Positions 1 to 11,563 of a DNA stretch of 64,000 bases are shown piece after piece. Origin of the DNA: Muribaculaceae bacterium. GTDB taxonomy: Bacteria > Bacteroidota > Bacteroidia > Bacteroidales > Muribaculaceae. A model generated the notes under the pieces. The model did no database searches, was not told where the DNA came from, and saw only the letters and a program-made list of their open reading frames with translations. The stretch spans positions 1-64,000 of the forward strand of contig JAFLTP010000004.1 of the NCBI GenBank assembly GCA_022510405.1, in the 5' to 3' direction. How positions within the stretch are numbered: position 1 is the first letter of the stretch; every line of letters starts with the position of its first letter. A program made the position numbers and the translations under genes.

Positions 1-57
1 TAGAAAGCTTATTGGGTCCGCGTTTGGACGAGGGTTCAAACCCCTCTACCTCCACGA
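1..57 (+). ncRNA. ssrA: tmRNA 3' end (partial, cut by window start)
   Basis: tagaaagctt...gtttggacgaGGGTTCAAACCCCtctacctcca: T-arm plus acceptor end in tmRNA-like context; a long-variable-arm tRNA 3' end cannot be fully excluded. Confidence 0.7.
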
Positions 58-197
58 ATAGATAAACGTAGAGATTTTTGGAAATCTTAATGGACTGAAC
101 ATCAAAAACTTACAATGCCACCATAGAAGAACGAAGCTATGGTGGTATTTCTATTTAGAATCATTGTTTAAATCAAATTTGTGCATTTTTTATACAT

Positions 198-1814
198 ATG
201 AGAAAAAGAAAAATTTTTTATGGTTCTCTTCTTTTAGGGAGCTTAATGGTGATGTCTGCTTGTGTTGACGACAAGTATGATCTCGATGACATCGACACTA
301 CTACCGCAATTAAGATCAATGACCTGACTATCCCTGTCAATGTTAGTACCATCACTCTCGATAATGTCCTCGACATCGAAGACGATGGATTGATCGGTAT
401 TTACACCAATGCTCAAGGTCAAAAGTATTATGCAATCAAGCAGGAGGGTTCTTTCCATGCTGATCCTGTCAAGATTAAGGAACTCGAACTCAAGGATTAT
501 GTAACCGTACCTTCCCTTACTTTACCAATTGGTTCAGGGACTATCCAGGATGCTACAGTTCAATTCTCTTATCTAATTAATAATGTTGACAAATCTCTCG
601 AATATCTTTCTTATTTCGGACTGAATCCGAATAATAGAATGGAAATTAATCTCACGGTTACTCCCGCTGTAGAGATGTCTAACGTTCAGATTCAGTTGCC
701 CACTAATTATGTGGCTTCCTATAATGGAGAAACTATTACCGGAGGAATTATACCCGTGGATATAATCGATGGCAAGATGCAATATCCTATATATATTGAA
801 TCCATGCTTTTTGATCCGGTATTAAAACCCACGATATTGGAACAAACTGAAGAACATCGATTAGATATTACTGACTACATAGGTCTTAAGAGCGCTACCA
901 TCAGCAATGCATCAGGAGACGTTACTTTCTCTTTCACTATGAGTAACTTCTCAGTTAATGTTGTCTCAGGTGCTATTGACTATTTGGTGGAACTTCCGGT
1001 TATCAATCCTGTGGAACTCAATGATCTTCCTGATTTCTTGACAGAAGGGGAAACTACTCTTATTCTTGAGAATCCACAGTTGTATCTTGATTTCAGTAGC
1101 CTGTTTGGCGCCAATTATAATACCGGACTTTCAATTTCTCCTATTGGTGTTGACACAGAGGTGATTAAGATCCCTGATCTCACTTTTCAACAGTCAATTG
1201 TATTAGCTCCAAACACTGACGACCTCGGCCTTTCTCTTTCACTGGATAATACAGTTAAAGAAAATGTGCCCGATTTGAAAAATATCTTGAAAGGTAAAGG
1301 TCTTCCCGAGAGCATTCAGATCGACATGTATGAGACAAGTCTTGATGGTGAGATTCATAATATGGTGTTAGGAACAGAAGAGGGTATTGACGTCTCGGGT
1401 AGCTACACTTTCTTTACTCCGCTTTCATTTAGCAACGGCACTGAGATTCTTTATCAGAAAAAAGAGACTGATTTCTTTGGTGACGATGTGAAAAATGTGC
1501 TCGTGAGACATTTCAGAATCCAGTCAGATGTGATATCTGAAATTCCCACTGATGTAACTCTTGAAGTATATCCTCTTGATAAGAATGGTAATAGAATCAA
1601 AGGAAAGAATGGTGAAATAAAGGGTTTTACTACAGTAGCTCAGGGATCTTCTAAATTGGATCTTGAAATTGCTGAAGAGTTCTCCGGACTCGATGGTGTG
1701 GAATATGCAGTGAAGGCTGATAATATGAATGGCGTAAGCCTTAGTCCCGAGCAGACAATCACTTTGAATAATATCAGAGCCACCATCAGCGGTGAATACG
1801 TCACTAAATTATAA
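198..1814 (+). CDS. Lipoprotein, hypothetical (Bacteroidales surface/adhesion-like)
   Basis: 538 aa ORF with lipobox signal (GSLMVMSAC). Confidence 0.85.
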   Translation: MRKRKIFYGSLLLGSLMVMSACVDDKYDLDDIDTTTAIKINDLTIPVNVSTITLDNVLDIEDDGLIGIYTNAQGQKYYAIKQEGSFHADPVKIKELELKDYVTVPSLTLPIGSGTIQDATVQFSYLINNVDKSLEYLSYFGLNPNNRMEINLTVTPAVEMSNVQIQLPTNYVASYNGETITGGIIPVDIIDGKMQYPIYIESMLFDPVLKPTILEQTEEHRLDITDYIGLKSATISNASGDVTFSFTMSNFSVNVVSGAIDYLVELPVINPVELNDLPDFLTEGETTLILENPQLYLDFSSLFGANYNTGLSISPIGVDTEVIKIPDLTFQQSIVLAPNTDDLGLSLSLDNTVKENVPDLKNILKGKGLPESIQIDMYETSLDGEIHNMVLGTEEGIDVSGSYTFFTPLSFSNGTEILYQKKETDFFGDDVKNVLVRHFRIQSDVISEIPTDVTLEVYPLDKNGNRIKGKNGEIKGFTTVAQGSSKLDLEIAEEFSGLDGVEYAVKADNMNGVSLSPEQTITLNNIRATISGEYVTKL

Positions 1815-1846
1815 TTCTAATGTTCCATTCTAAAATTGTAAATATC

Positions 1847-3199
1847 ATGTTGAAAAAATATATTCTTTCAGGGGCATTAGTGATTGCAGGACTCTCTTAC
1901 GCTTCTGCCCAAACAAATGCATATTCGGGATATTTCCTTGATAATTTCTTATATCGTCATCAATTGAATCCGGCTTTCGGCAATGAATATAACTTCGTTG
2001 GTTTCCCGGGACTCGGTAATTTGAGTATTGAAACTGCCGGTACTGTTCACCTCAACAAAATCCTTTATCCGTTGAACGGTAAAACTGTACTTTTCACACA
2101 TCCGGATCTTAACAATGTAAGTAAGTTCGGCAATAGCAATAAACTTGGCGCCAATGTTAGAGAAAATATTATCAATGTAGGTTTCAAGGCTTTGGGTGGT
2201 TACAACACCATCAGCATCAGTGCCGTTGCCAATTCCAATGTTGCTGCTCCCGGTTCTCTGCTCAATATGTTGAGAGACGGTGTTTCAAATAGCACCTATG
2301 ATATCAAGGATTTCATGGTTTATGCCAACGCATACGCTGAAATTGCTTTGAACCATTCGAGAGAAATCAAACAAGTTCCCGGTCTGCGTGTTGGTGCCAC
2401 TTTCAAATTCCTTGTTGGTGCAGCAAACGCCTACGGTAAGTTTAAAAAAGCAAACATGAACTTGGGTTATGATTCTTGGGATATCGTGAGCGACGGTGAC
2501 GTTTATCTTTCCGGTAAAGGATTGAAATGGGAAACCAAGAAAAATGATAATGCGGGTTGGGATTATGTTTCCGGTGTTAGCACCGACAATTTTAGTGCTC
2601 CCAATGGTTTTGGTGCCGCTGTGGATCTCGGTGCAACCTATAAATGGAACGACTTCAACTTCTCTCTCGCTATCCTCGACCTTGGTGGTATCGCTTGGAC
2701 TGATACTCAAAAAGCTTCAACTAATGGTGAACAACATTTCCAGACCAGTGATTACACCTTCTCTGTTGATGGTGATGATGATACTTTCGACAAAATGAAA
2801 GACCAACTTGCAGCTCTTTATCAACTCCAACCTGTAGATGGCAATTACAAACGCAGCACTATGCAGGGTACAACTTTAAATGTAGGTGTGGAATACGAGC
2901 TTCCTTACTATCGTCCCTTGACCTTCGGTTTGCTCAATACTACAAGAATGTGTGGTGGCTACACATGGACAGAATTTCGTCTTTCTGCTAATGTGATGCC
3001 GGTTAAGTACGTGTCTGCAAGTGCTAACCTTGTTTGCGGTACCTATGGCGTAGGCTTCGGTTGGTTATTGAATGTCACCAGCGGAAAAGGTTTCAACCTC
3101 TTCATCGGTATGGATAGAGTGCCAGGTAAATTGTCAAAACAATATGTACCGCTCAACTCTAACTTTACATTCAATTTCGGTATCAACTTCCCGTTCTAA
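1847..3199 (+). CDS. DUF5723-like outer membrane protein
   Basis: Signal peptide MLKKYILSGALVIAGLSYASAQ; PorV/DUF5723-like beta-barrel style; likely start 1847 rather than ORF-track 1820. Confidence 0.75.
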   Translation: MLKKYILSGALVIAGLSYASAQTNAYSGYFLDNFLYRHQLNPAFGNEYNFVGFPGLGNLSIETAGTVHLNKILYPLNGKTVLFTHPDLNNVSKFGNSNKLGANVRENIINVGFKALGGYNTISISAVANSNVAAPGSLLNMLRDGVSNSTYDIKDFMVYANAYAEIALNHSREIKQVPGLRVGATFKFLVGAANAYGKFKKANMNLGYDSWDIVSDGDVYLSGKGLKWETKKNDNAGWDYVSGVSTDNFSAPNGFGAAVDLGATYKWNDFNFSLAILDLGGIAWTDTQKASTNGEQHFQTSDYTFSVDGDDDTFDKMKDQLAALYQLQPVDGNYKRSTMQGTTLNVGVEYELPYYRPLTFGLLNTTRMCGGYTWTEFRLSANVMPVKYVSASANLVCGTYGVGFGWLLNVTSGKGFNLFIGMDRVPGKLSKQYVPLNSNFTFNFGINFPF

Positions 3200-3222
3200 A
3201 AATAGAAGAGATTAGTCAAAAC

Positions 3223-3257
3223 AAAGCCGGGATCTATAATGGATCTCGGCTTTTTGT
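3223..3257 (+). terminator. Rho-independent terminator
   Basis: aaagccgggatc tataatg gatctcggcttttt. Confidence 0.75.
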
Positions 3258-3312
3258 GTTTGGCTACCTGACTTAAAAGTCTTCTCCATAAGGAGAGTTA
3301 GAGGTTCAGAGT

Positions 3313-4245
3313 TTAGAGTGGGCTTCCGCTTGTATTTATAACCGGTTGACTGGGTTCATCAGCACAAAGTACAACCAACAGGTTGCTTACCATGGCTGCC
3401 TTCCGGTCTTCATCAAGGTCTACCACACCTTCCTTTTTCAATTGGTCCAAAGCCATCTTAACCATCGATACAGCTCCTTCCACAATTTTTTCTCTTGCAG
3501 TGATTATTGCTGAGGCTTGTTGCCTTCTCAGCATCACTGCTGCAATTTCAGGAGCATATGCAAGGTAATTCAATCTGGCCTCTACCACTTCCATACCGGC
3601 TATTGCCAATCTTTCGTTAAGCTTTTGTTCCAATATTTCATTAATTTCTTCTCCACCGCTCCTTAGAGTCAATTCTTTTGAATGTGCTTCTGTTTCATCA
3701 TATGCGAATTTTCCGGTCACTTCTCTCAAAGCCGCATCACTTTGAATCCTCACAAATTTTTCAAGTGCGCTGTTGCTAACACCTATATTCCCGGCTCCTT
3801 GAGTGTCTATGTCGAATACTGCTTTATATGTGTCTTTGATTTTCCAAACCAATACCATACCTATAAGTACGGGATTTCCAACCTTGTCATTCACTTTGAT
3901 CGGTTCTATATCCATATTCCGTATTCTCAATGACAGTTTCTTCCGGTTCATAAACGGATTCACCCAGTAATAACCGGTCTTTCTGCATGTACCCTTGTAT
4001 TTACCGAAGAATATCATAACTCTTGCCTGATTTGGTTCTTGAACAAAATAGCCGACACAACCGAGTATGAAAACTACCCCGAATACAGCGTCAAGAGTTA
4101 CTGCCAATCCCGGTACAGGGTCCATAAGTACAATGCTGGAAACGATTATTATTGCCGGCACTAAAATAAAGGTAAAGAATATCATGGCAAAACCGTTCAC
4201 CACCAATCCTTGATATTCATATTCCTGATTTTTGTCTTTTTCCAT
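3313..4245 (-). CDS. SPFH/Band 7 family protein
   Basis: MEKDKNQEYEYQGLVVNGFAM...NQARVMIFFGKYKGTCRKTGYYWVNPF; typical SPFH protein. Confidence 0.85.
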   Translation of the reverse strand: MEKDKNQEYEYQGLVVNGFAMIFFTFILVPAIIIVSSIVLMDPVPGLAVTLDAVFGVVFILGCVGYFVQEPNQARVMIFFGKYKGTCRKTGYYWVNPFMNRKKLSLRIRNMDIEPIKVNDKVGNPVLIGMVLVWKIKDTYKAVFDIDTQGAGNIGVSNSALEKFVRIQSDAALREVTGKFAYDETEAHSKELTLRSGGEEINEILEQKLNERLAIAGMEVVEARLNYLAYAPEIAAVMLRRQQASAIITAREKIVEGAVSMVKMALDQLKKEGVVDLDEDRKAAMVSNLLVVLCADEPSQPVINTSGSPL

Positions 4246-4339
4246 AAATGTAAATTTTATAGTTGTCATTTCAAATTTAATATATATTTGGGATAATTTA
4301 GGGATAATTTAATAAATAAGATTTAAATTTGGCTGCTAT

Positions 4340-5485
4340 TTGAAAATTGGAATTATGGTAGAAGGAGGTATTTATGTCCATATCCCATTTTGTCGGAACA
4401 AATGTTTATATTGCGACTTCTATACAGGAGGAGTAAGGATAGCGGACTGGGAGAAATACCGTATCGCAATTTTAAATGAATTGGAGTCCCGGATTAATGA
4501 AACAGTTTTCTTGCCTTCGACCCTTTATTTTGGAGGGGGCACACCTTCCATAATTCCGAACGAGTTTTTAAAACGAATTGTAACCGGCATCACAACCCGA
4601 TTGGGTGTAAAAGATTGGAATGAATTTACAATTGAGGTCAATCCGGAAGATGTGAATGAAGAAAAGTGTAAGGTGTGGAAAGAATCGGGAGTTAATCGAG
4701 TAAGTTTGGGTGTCCAGACATTGAATGACGGAGAATTGAAACTGATAGGAAGAAGACACACTGCTCAAGATTCAATCGAAGCAATAAGTTTGTTGAGAAG
4801 ATATTTTGATAATATTTCTGTGGATTTGATGTTCGGAATTCCGGGTCAAACTTTGGATACATACGAAAAATCTTTAGATAAGATAATTGAATTGAAACCG
4901 CATCATATATCCTCTTATTCTTTGATGCTTGAACCCGGCACAGCAATGACGCTGCTTGTGGAAAAAGAAAAATTACTCCTGCCGAATGAAGACGTCTGGA
5001 TGAAAATGTTTCAAACCACATTAGAAAAATTAAATAATGCAGGATTTGTGAGATATGAAATATCCAATTATGCCTTACCTGGCTATGAATCCCAGCATAA
5101 CAGCGGTTATTGGTTAGGGAAACCCTATTTAGGTTTGGGATCGGGTGCTCATTCTTATGATGGAGACAGTATTAGACGGGCTAATCCCAATGATATCAAA
5201 GGATATGTTGTAAACTTTAATCAGGAGCATAACAAATTTTACAAAGAAGAGATATTGACAGATGAAGAATTGAAGGAAGAAATGATAATGACCAGACTCA
5301 GAATGTCGCAAGGATTGGACCTTGAAGAATTTGAATCTAAATTTGGAGAATGGGAAAAAATTGAACTTTTGAACCGGGCCTCTTCATTTTTTAACAAAGG
5401 ATTGATGAAAATACACCAAACCAAGCTATCCTTTACTCCAGCTGGTTTCGAAGTCAGCGATCTCCTCCTTTCTTCCCTCATCTAA
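4340..5485 (+). CDS. hemW: Radical SAM HemW-like coproporphyrinogen oxidase family protein
   Basis: GGIYVHIPFCRNKCLYCDF CxxxCxxC motif and HemW C-terminal domain. Confidence 0.9.
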   Translation: MKIGIMVEGGIYVHIPFCRNKCLYCDFYTGGVRIADWEKYRIAILNELESRINETVFLPSTLYFGGGTPSIIPNEFLKRIVTGITTRLGVKDWNEFTIEVNPEDVNEEKCKVWKESGVNRVSLGVQTLNDGELKLIGRRHTAQDSIEAISLLRRYFDNISVDLMFGIPGQTLDTYEKSLDKIIELKPHHISSYSLMLEPGTAMTLLVEKEKLLLPNEDVWMKMFQTTLEKLNNAGFVRYEISNYALPGYESQHNSGYWLGKPYLGLGSGAHSYDGDSIRRANPNDIKGYVVNFNQEHNKFYKEEILTDEELKEEMIMTRLRMSQGLDLEEFESKFGEWEKIELLNRASSFFNKGLMKIHQTKLSFTPAGFEVSDLLLSSLI

Positions 5486-5631
5486 TCTAATTTAATCAAA
5501 CCTCTCTTCTCCATTGATAAATATAGATTAGTTATCTTGACTTTTCCTCATTTATGATTATTAAAATCTTATTCATTCTTCCAAAAGGCGGAGTTGCATT
5601 CTTCCAAGATTTAATTTCCTATAATAAGGGA

Positions 5632-5668
5632 CCGGGAAGAATGTCTAAAATTCTTCCCGGAACATTTT
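5632..5668. terminator. Bidirectional terminator between hemW and rhodanese gene
   Basis: CCGGGAAGAAT gtctaaa ATTCTTCCCGG, perfect 11-bp stem. Confidence 0.8.
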
Positions 5669-5700
5669 TATAAGAATATTTTAAAAGACAGTTTCCTCAA

Positions 5701-6009
5701 CTAAACTGTGGGAAGGTTGGCTGCTATCCAGGAGGTAATTCCCTGATCAAGATTTATTACATTATAGCCCAGTTTTTGTAATATACCTTCAGCCATAGCT
5801 GATCGTTTGCCTGTGTTGCAATACACTGCGATTGTCTCGTCTTTTGGAAGAGTAGCTTCCGCTTTCTTTGCAAAATCGGGATCTGTCACATCAAGATGCT
5901 TTGCACCTTCGATATGTACTTTTTCATAGTCAGCCAACGGACGAACGTCCAATAAATATACTCCCGGCTGTTTGATTGCTTCTGAAAATTCTTGTGGATT
6001 CATAATCAT
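5701..6009 (-). CDS. Rhodanese-like domain protein
   Basis: YLLDVRPLADYEKVHIEGAKH...VYCNTGKRSAMA active-site loop. Confidence 0.9.
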   Translation of the reverse strand: MIMNPQEFSEAIKQPGVYLLDVRPLADYEKVHIEGAKHLDVTDPDFAKKAEATLPKDETIAVYCNTGKRSAMAEGILQKLGYNVINLDQGITSWIAANLPTV

Positions 6010-6147
6010 TAGTTTTTTAATGTTTTACATATATAACTATAACAAATTATAGAGAAGTTTGTCACGTTAAAAAGATAAAAAAATAATATCGGAAATAGGC
6101 ATAATATATTGAAATAAGGTAAATTTGTGTTCATATTACCATAGATC

Positions 6148-9100
6148 ATGAAAAGTAAACAGAAATTTTTAATAGTTTTAATAGCAATTATAATATCGAT
6201 GCTTTCTTTTGGTGTTATCGAAAACCAGGCTGCCACCAAAAAGACTAAAGCTAAAACTACAGCTATAACAAAGAAGAAAACAACCTCCACGGCAAAGAAG
6301 AAAACAACTTCTACAGCCAAGAGAAAAACTTCCACCAAAAAAACTACAAGAAAGAAGACAACAAGAAAAAAGCCCGCTGCTAAGACCGAAACCAAAAAGC
6401 CGGAGGAAATTCCACAAAACGATGAGTTGACTTTGTTGGTTAACTCAGGTATTCTTGAATGGATACCTGAATCTATGAATCCAGGAGGGTTAAGGGTCAA
6501 CAGTGTCAAAGCCGATCAGGGATCAAGATCAGCCAAGATTTTCCTTAATGAAAATTTCACTTACCTTCCGGTAACTAAAGAACTGATAAAGGATCTGACT
6601 AACCGTACTGAGGAGGTGTTGCCGGATTCTTTGTCAGGTTATCAACTTTCTCTTATGGTTGGTGACAAACCGCTGTCTTATTTTATCACCTCTATCGATA
6701 AACTCCCTGAATCTGCCCGTCATAATCCTCCTTTTGTTGTGGAGGCTGAACCTCTTGCTAAGGCTAAAGACGGTATGTCGGGAGACATCGTTGCATTATG
6801 GGCAAGCCATGGCAGGTATTTCAAACCGGGATCAAGTCAATGGTACTGGCAAAGACCTCAATTATTTCAAGTCACGGAAGATACTCACACAATGAGTTAC
6901 ATTCTCCCTTATGTGGTTCCTATGATCGAGAACGCAGGAGGTTATGTATTGCTACCACGGGAAAGAAATATCAATAGAAACGAGGTGATCGTTGATAATG
7001 ATACCAATGACGAAGGTGAGATTTATTCTCAACCTTATTACAAAGAAAAAACAGGTAAAGAAAAATGGGAAACCGGAGAGGAAGAAGGATTCATTTATGA
7101 TTTGCCTGATTTTAGAGATACAGAAAATCCTTTTGAAAATGGCACCTATCGCCAAACAAACACAATAACTTCCGGAAAAGAATCAATCGCAGCTTGGTAT
7201 GCAGATATTCCCGAGGATGGAGAATATGCGGTATATGTAAGTTACAAAACTCTACCAAATTCTACTGATGATGCACGATATGTTGTGAATTATTCCGGAG
7301 GTTCAAAGGAGTTTAGAGTTAACCAGACAATGGGTGGGGGCACCTGGATTTATCTGGGTACTTTTCCCTTGGAAGCAGGTTATTCAGACGATGAACCTAT
7401 TGTGGCTCTAAGCAATTTGTCCTCGCATAGCGGGAAAATTGTCACAGCCGATGCCGTAAAAATCGGTGGCGGAATGGGAAACATAGCCAGAAGTGACAGT
7501 AGAACCGATATTTATATCGATCCTTCTACCCCCGAGGAAACAGATGTAACATATCTATCCGGACTTGAAGATGACGGTTCCGAGGAGGTAGATGAAGCGT
7601 TGGCTGAATTCAATGCAAAGTTAGAATCTGCCAAAGCAGCTGCAAAAAACGGTTATACTCCGTATTTCACAACTTCAGGTTTACCCCGATATCTTGAAGG
7701 TGCTCGCTACTGGTTGCATTGGGCCGGTTTCCCGGAAGAGGTTTATTCTCCCTACCATGGATCCGACGACTATAAGGATGATTATACTTCCAGGGGTTTG
7801 TGGGTGAATTATCTTGCCGGTGGTTCAAGGGTCTTGCCCAATAAACCCGGTCTGAATATCCCGGTTGATGTGACAATGGCTTTGCATAGTGATGCCGGTA
7901 AAAAAGCCGATGATTCTTTCATCGGTACCTTGGGAATATATTTCACCAACAATGGCGATTACTATTTGGATGGAACTCCCCGAACAAACTCCCGGGCTCT
8001 TACTGATATGCTCTTAAGGCAAATAACAATGGACATCCGACAGACTTGGGAGCCTAACTGGACGCGGAGGGCTATGTGGGATAAGACCTATGTTGAGGCA
8101 AGGGTGCCGGAAGTGCCTACTTCTTTGGTGGAATTCATGAGTCACCAGAATTATGCCGATATGAAATATGCCCTTGATCCAGCTTTTAGATTTACAGTCA
8201 GTCGTTCTATATATAAGGCTATCGGCAGATTCATAGCTGAGAGAAAAGACCGTAAATTTATCGTGCAACCACTTCCTGTGAAAGATTTTTCAATCACTAG
8301 GGTAAAGAAGGGCTCCTATAAACTCGAATGGAATGTGACTCATGATAAATTGGAACCAACTGCGGAACCGGAAAAATATATCATTCTGGAAAGGACCGGC
8401 GATGATTTGGGTTTCCACAAGATTGCAGAAACATCTACAAGACATCTCACAGTAAAGATAAACGACAATAAGATTCATTCTTTCCAAGTGATTGCAGCCA
8501 ATGACGGAGGTGTTTCATTTCCTTCAGAAACTCTTGCTTTAAGAGAAGGCGGGGATAATCCGGTATTGATAATAAACGGTTTCACCAGAGTTTCTGCACC
8601 CGCAAGCGCCAGTTATGGCGATGAGGCCGGTTTCTATGCCATGAATGATTTTGGAGTACCTCACATCAAGGATATTTCATTTATCGGTTATCAAACTGAA
8701 TATCGTAGAAGTGCAGGCGAAAGTTTTGGGAAAAGTAACGGTGATTACGCTTCAAAAGTGATAGCAGGCAATACTTTTGATTTTCCTTATGTCCATGGTA
8801 AATCTATAAGTGAAAACGGAAAAGGATTCGTTTCCACAAGTGTCGGTGCTGTGGAAAATGGTAGCGTGGATTTAAATAATTACAAGATCATTGATTTGAT
8901 TTTAGGTAAACAAAAAACCTCCATGATAGGTTTCGGAAGTTCAGGTTTGAAATATTCTGCTTTTCCTAAGGAACTTCAAACCAAGTTACAACATTTTGTA
9001 AACGGTGGAGGTGATTTATTGGTCTCGGGTGCCTACGTTGCAAGCGATCTTTATGACGACAGGGCACCGGCAGGGAGTAAATCTTTTGCCAACGAAACTT

Positions 9101-9414
9101 TAGGTATAAGTAAAAATGATGGACCAAGATCGGAGACCGGTTCCCTAACAACAAGTTCAAACGGATTTAAAGTGAAAAACATAGGTTATTCCAACACCTT
9201 GAATGATAAAACCTATATAGTGGAAAATCCGGATATACTTTCACCTGAAGGAAACGCTGAAATCATTTATCGCTTTGGTGATACGGGATTGCCGGCAGCC
9301 ATAATAAAGAAGAATGGAAAGAGTAGGGTGATAGTATCTACTATACCGTTTGAAACCATAAATCCGGATCAGAGAGATAAAGTCATGAAGGATTTCCTTG
9401 AAAATTTGGAATAA
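6148..9414 (+). CDS. Golvesin/xanthan lyase-like, N-acetylmuramoyl-L-alanine amidase-type secreted protein with Lys/Thr-rich N-terminal tail
   Basis: 1088 aa; WASHGRYF...HSDAG amidase-like motifs; [18 protein letters not shown] tail. Confidence 0.75.
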   Translation: MKSKQKFLIVLIAIIISMLSFGVIENQAATKKTKAKTTAITKKKTTSTAKKKTTSTAKRKTSTKKTTRKKTTRKKPAAKTETKKPEEIPQNDELTLLVNSGILEWIPESMNPGGLRVNSVKADQGSRSAKIFLNENFTYLPVTKELIKDLTNRTEEVLPDSLSGYQLSLMVGDKPLSYFITSIDKLPESARHNPPFVVEAEPLAKAKDGMSGDIVALWASHGRYFKPGSSQWYWQRPQLFQVTEDTHTMSYILPYVVPMIENAGGYVLLPRERNINRNEVIVDNDTNDEGEIYSQPYYKEKTGKEKWETGEEEGFIYDLPDFRDTENPFENGTYRQTNTITSGKESIAAWYADIPEDGEYAVYVSYKTLPNSTDDARYVVNYSGGSKEFRVNQTMGGGTWIYLGTFPLEAGYSDDEPIVALSNLSSHSGKIVTADAVKIGGGMGNIARSDSRTDIYIDPSTPEETDVTYLSGLEDDGSEEVDEALAEFNAKLESAKAAAKNGYTPYFTTSGLPRYLEGARYWLHWAGFPEEVYSPYHGSDDYKDDYTSRGLWVNYLAGGSRVLPNKPGLNIPVDVTMALHSDAGKKADDSFIGTLGIYFTNNGDYYLDGTPRTNSRALTDMLLRQITMDIRQTWEPNWTRRAMWDKTYVEARVPEVPTSLVEFMSHQNYADMKYALDPAFRFTVSRSIYKAIGRFIAERKDRKFIVQPLPVKDFSITRVKKGSYKLEWNVTHDKLEPTAEPEKYIILERTGDDLGFHKIAETSTRHLTVKINDNKIHSFQVIAANDGGVSFPSETLALREGGDNPVLIINGFTRVSAPASASYGDEAGFYAMNDFGVPHIKDISFIGYQTEYRRSAGESFGKSNGDYASKVIAGNTFDFPYVHGKSISENGKGFVSTSVGAVENGSVDLNNYKIIDLILGKQKTSMIGFGSSGLKYSAFPKELQTKLQHFVNGGGDLLVSGAYVASDLYDDRAPAGSKSFANETLGISKNDGPRSETGSLTTSSNGFKVKNIGYSNTLNDKTYIVENPDILSPEGNAEIIYRFGDTGLPAAIIKKNGKSRVIVSTIPFETINPDQRDKVMKDFLENLE

Positions 9415-9419
9415 CAGAA

Positions 9420-10754
9420 TTGAAAATGAAAATTATCAGATTCACCAATATACATAATCTCAGGGATGAAATATTGGGCGGAGGCCTTGAACAATTTGTA
9501 GTTATCCAACTTGACGACAGAGAGTATCAGTTGGATTCAAATTATTTCCATCGAATGGAAGAAGTGGCTTCCGATGCCGATTCCACCATTACATATTGTC
9601 ACTATAGGGAGAAAGACGGAGAGAAGGTCACGCTTCATCCGGTGATCGATTATCAATTCGGTTCGGTAAGAGATGATTTTGATTTCGGACCTCTTGTGAT
9701 GCTAAATGTAGCCGATGCTTTGGCTGCATCAGAAGAAATGGTTCAAAACTCGATTGAATCTGTTGATGGCGGATGGTACGAACTTAGATTGAGAATGTCG
9801 GTGGGCAGAACTATAGCAGCGATTCCGGAATATTTATATACTGTTGAAAAGATTGATTTCAGAAAGAGCGGAGCCAAACAACATGATTACGTCAATCCTC
9901 GTAACATCATTTACCAAGCCCATATGGAAAGGGTTTTTACTGATTTCCTTATCGCATCCGGTGGAATGGTGAATCCTCAACAGGTTGATACCTTTAATTC
10001 GCAAGAAAACTTCCCGGTTGAGGCATCGGTCATTATTCCGGTTAGAAACAGGGTAAACACTATCAAGGATGCAGTTGATTCCGCTTTGACACAGGAAGCT
10101 GCTTTCGACTTCAATGTAATAGTGGTGGATAATGGAAGTACAGATGGCACCCGGGAAATATTGGAGAAGATAGATGATCCAAAATTTAGATTAATTAAGG
10201 TAGAGGATTCGGAATATATGGGAATAGGGGGATGTTGGAATAAGGCGATTTTGTCACCTTATTGCGGACGTTATGCAGTTCAACTCGATTCGGATGATGT
10301 GTATTCCGATAAGAAGACTCTTGGCAAGATAGTTGAAAAATTTCACTATGAGAATTGCGGTATGGTAGTGGGTAGTTACATGCTTACGGATTTTGATTTG
10401 AATCCTATTCCACCGGGTTTGATCGATCATAAGGAATGGACTGAATTAAATGGGGCCAACAATGCTTTGCGTGTGAATGGTTTCGGAGCCCCCAGGGCAT
10501 ATTACACGCCTTTGCTCAGGAATGTTTTGTTCCCTAACGTTAGCTACGGAGAGGATTATGCAGTGGCTTTAAGGATAAGCAGGGATTACACAGTAGGCAG
10601 GATTTATGAGCCTATTTATTATTGCCGAAGATGGAGCGGCAACAGCGATGCTGATTTATCAATTGAACTTACAAATAAACATAACGAATATAAGGATTTT
10701 GTGAGGTCAGTAGAATTGATAGCCAGAATACGTGCCAATATGAATGAGGAATAG
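9420..10754 (+). CDS. Glycosyltransferase family 2
   Basis: [23 protein letters not shown]...VDNGSTDGT...LDSDD. Confidence 0.9.
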   Translation: MKMKIIRFTNIHNLRDEILGGGLEQFVVIQLDDREYQLDSNYFHRMEEVASDADSTITYCHYREKDGEKVTLHPVIDYQFGSVRDDFDFGPLVMLNVADALAASEEMVQNSIESVDGGWYELRLRMSVGRTIAAIPEYLYTVEKIDFRKSGAKQHDYVNPRNIIYQAHMERVFTDFLIASGGMVNPQQVDTFNSQENFPVEASVIIPVRNRVNTIKDAVDSALTQEAAFDFNVIVVDNGSTDGTREILEKIDDPKFRLIKVEDSEYMGIGGCWNKAILSPYCGRYAVQLDSDDVYSDKKTLGKIVEKFHYENCGMVVGSYMLTDFDLNPIPPGLIDHKEWTELNGANNALRVNGFGAPRAYYTPLLRNVLFPNVSYGEDYAVALRISRDYTVGRIYEPIYYCRRWSGNSDADLSIELTNKHNEYKDFVRSVELIARIRANMNEE

Positions 10755-10756
10755 AG

Positions 10757-11563
10757 GTGAAAGAGGAGATAAAAGAATTTTTTGAAAGTCAGTTAAAGAA
10801 TTGGGAGCTTGCGAGGAGAAACTTCGAGGCTCTCAACTTTGTAAAGAAAAAACCATTCAAATGTGGGGTTCTCAACGGCTTTGTTCAATACAATCCGGCC
10901 CGTTCGGTATCTACTTTGGCTAAAGTGGATAAAAATTCCATAGCTAACAGAAAGTGTTTCCTTTGTGATGAGAATCGACCGAATGAACAAATGAAATTTG
11001 AGTTGATACCGGGATGGAATCTTCTTGTAAACCCTTTCCCAATCTTACCCTTTCATTTTACCATAGTAAACAGCAAACATACACCACAGAAATTGGATGT
11101 TGAAACCGGAATTGAACTGGCTCGGCAACTTCCGAGGTTCGTCGTATTTTTCAATGATGATGGTGCAGGAGCAAGCGCTCCTGATCACATGCATTTCCAG
11201 GCAGTCCCTATTGAAGAACTTCCTCTTATAAAATTATTAGATACCGGGATTAAAGATTTAAAGACGGATAAATTGCCGTTTAAAATATTGACCGAAAAAG
11301 AGGAGATAAAGACCTGTAAGGATCCGATGAATGTCTATTTTTGGCTACCTGAGGTGGACAAAGAAGTGAAATTCATTGCTATACCCAGAAAAGCCCACAG
11401 ACCTCGGGAATATGACATGCAACCTCCATCGAGAAGAGCAATCAGTCCAGGTGCTATAGATATGGCAGGCATTATCGTTACACCTATAGAAGAAGATTTC
11501 GATCTTACAGTAGATAAGGATATTGAGAATATTTATCATCAGGTAGGTTTTATTGATGAATAA
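10757..11563 (+). CDS. DUF4922 domain protein (HIT/GalT-like nucleotidyltransferase fold)
   Basis: NRKCFLCDENRP...GAGASAPDHMHFQ motif. Confidence 0.8.
   Translation: MKEEIKEFFESQLKNWELARRNFEALNFVKKKPFKCGVLNGFVQYNPARSVSTLAKVDKNSIANRKCFLCDENRPNEQMKFELIPGWNLLVNPFPILPFHFTIVNSKHTPQKLDVETGIELARQLPRFVVFFNDDGAGASAPDHMHFQAVPIEELPLIKLLDTGIKDLKTDKLPFKILTEKEEIKTCKDPMNVYFWLPEVDKEVKFIAIPRKAHRPREYDMQPPSRRAISPGAIDMAGIIVTPIEEDFDLTVDKDIENIYHQVGFIDE

Noticed and set aside
2285-2710. Antisense and overlapping ORFs in the track (e.g. 2285-2710, 25171-25698, 34791-35135, 55557-55937)
   Set aside because: Shadow ORFs opposite or inside well-supported genes, no domain signature.
6009-6509. 166-aa minus-strand ORF with [21 protein letters not shown]
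   Set aside because: Antisense artefact of the Lys-rich tail of the 6148-9414 gene.
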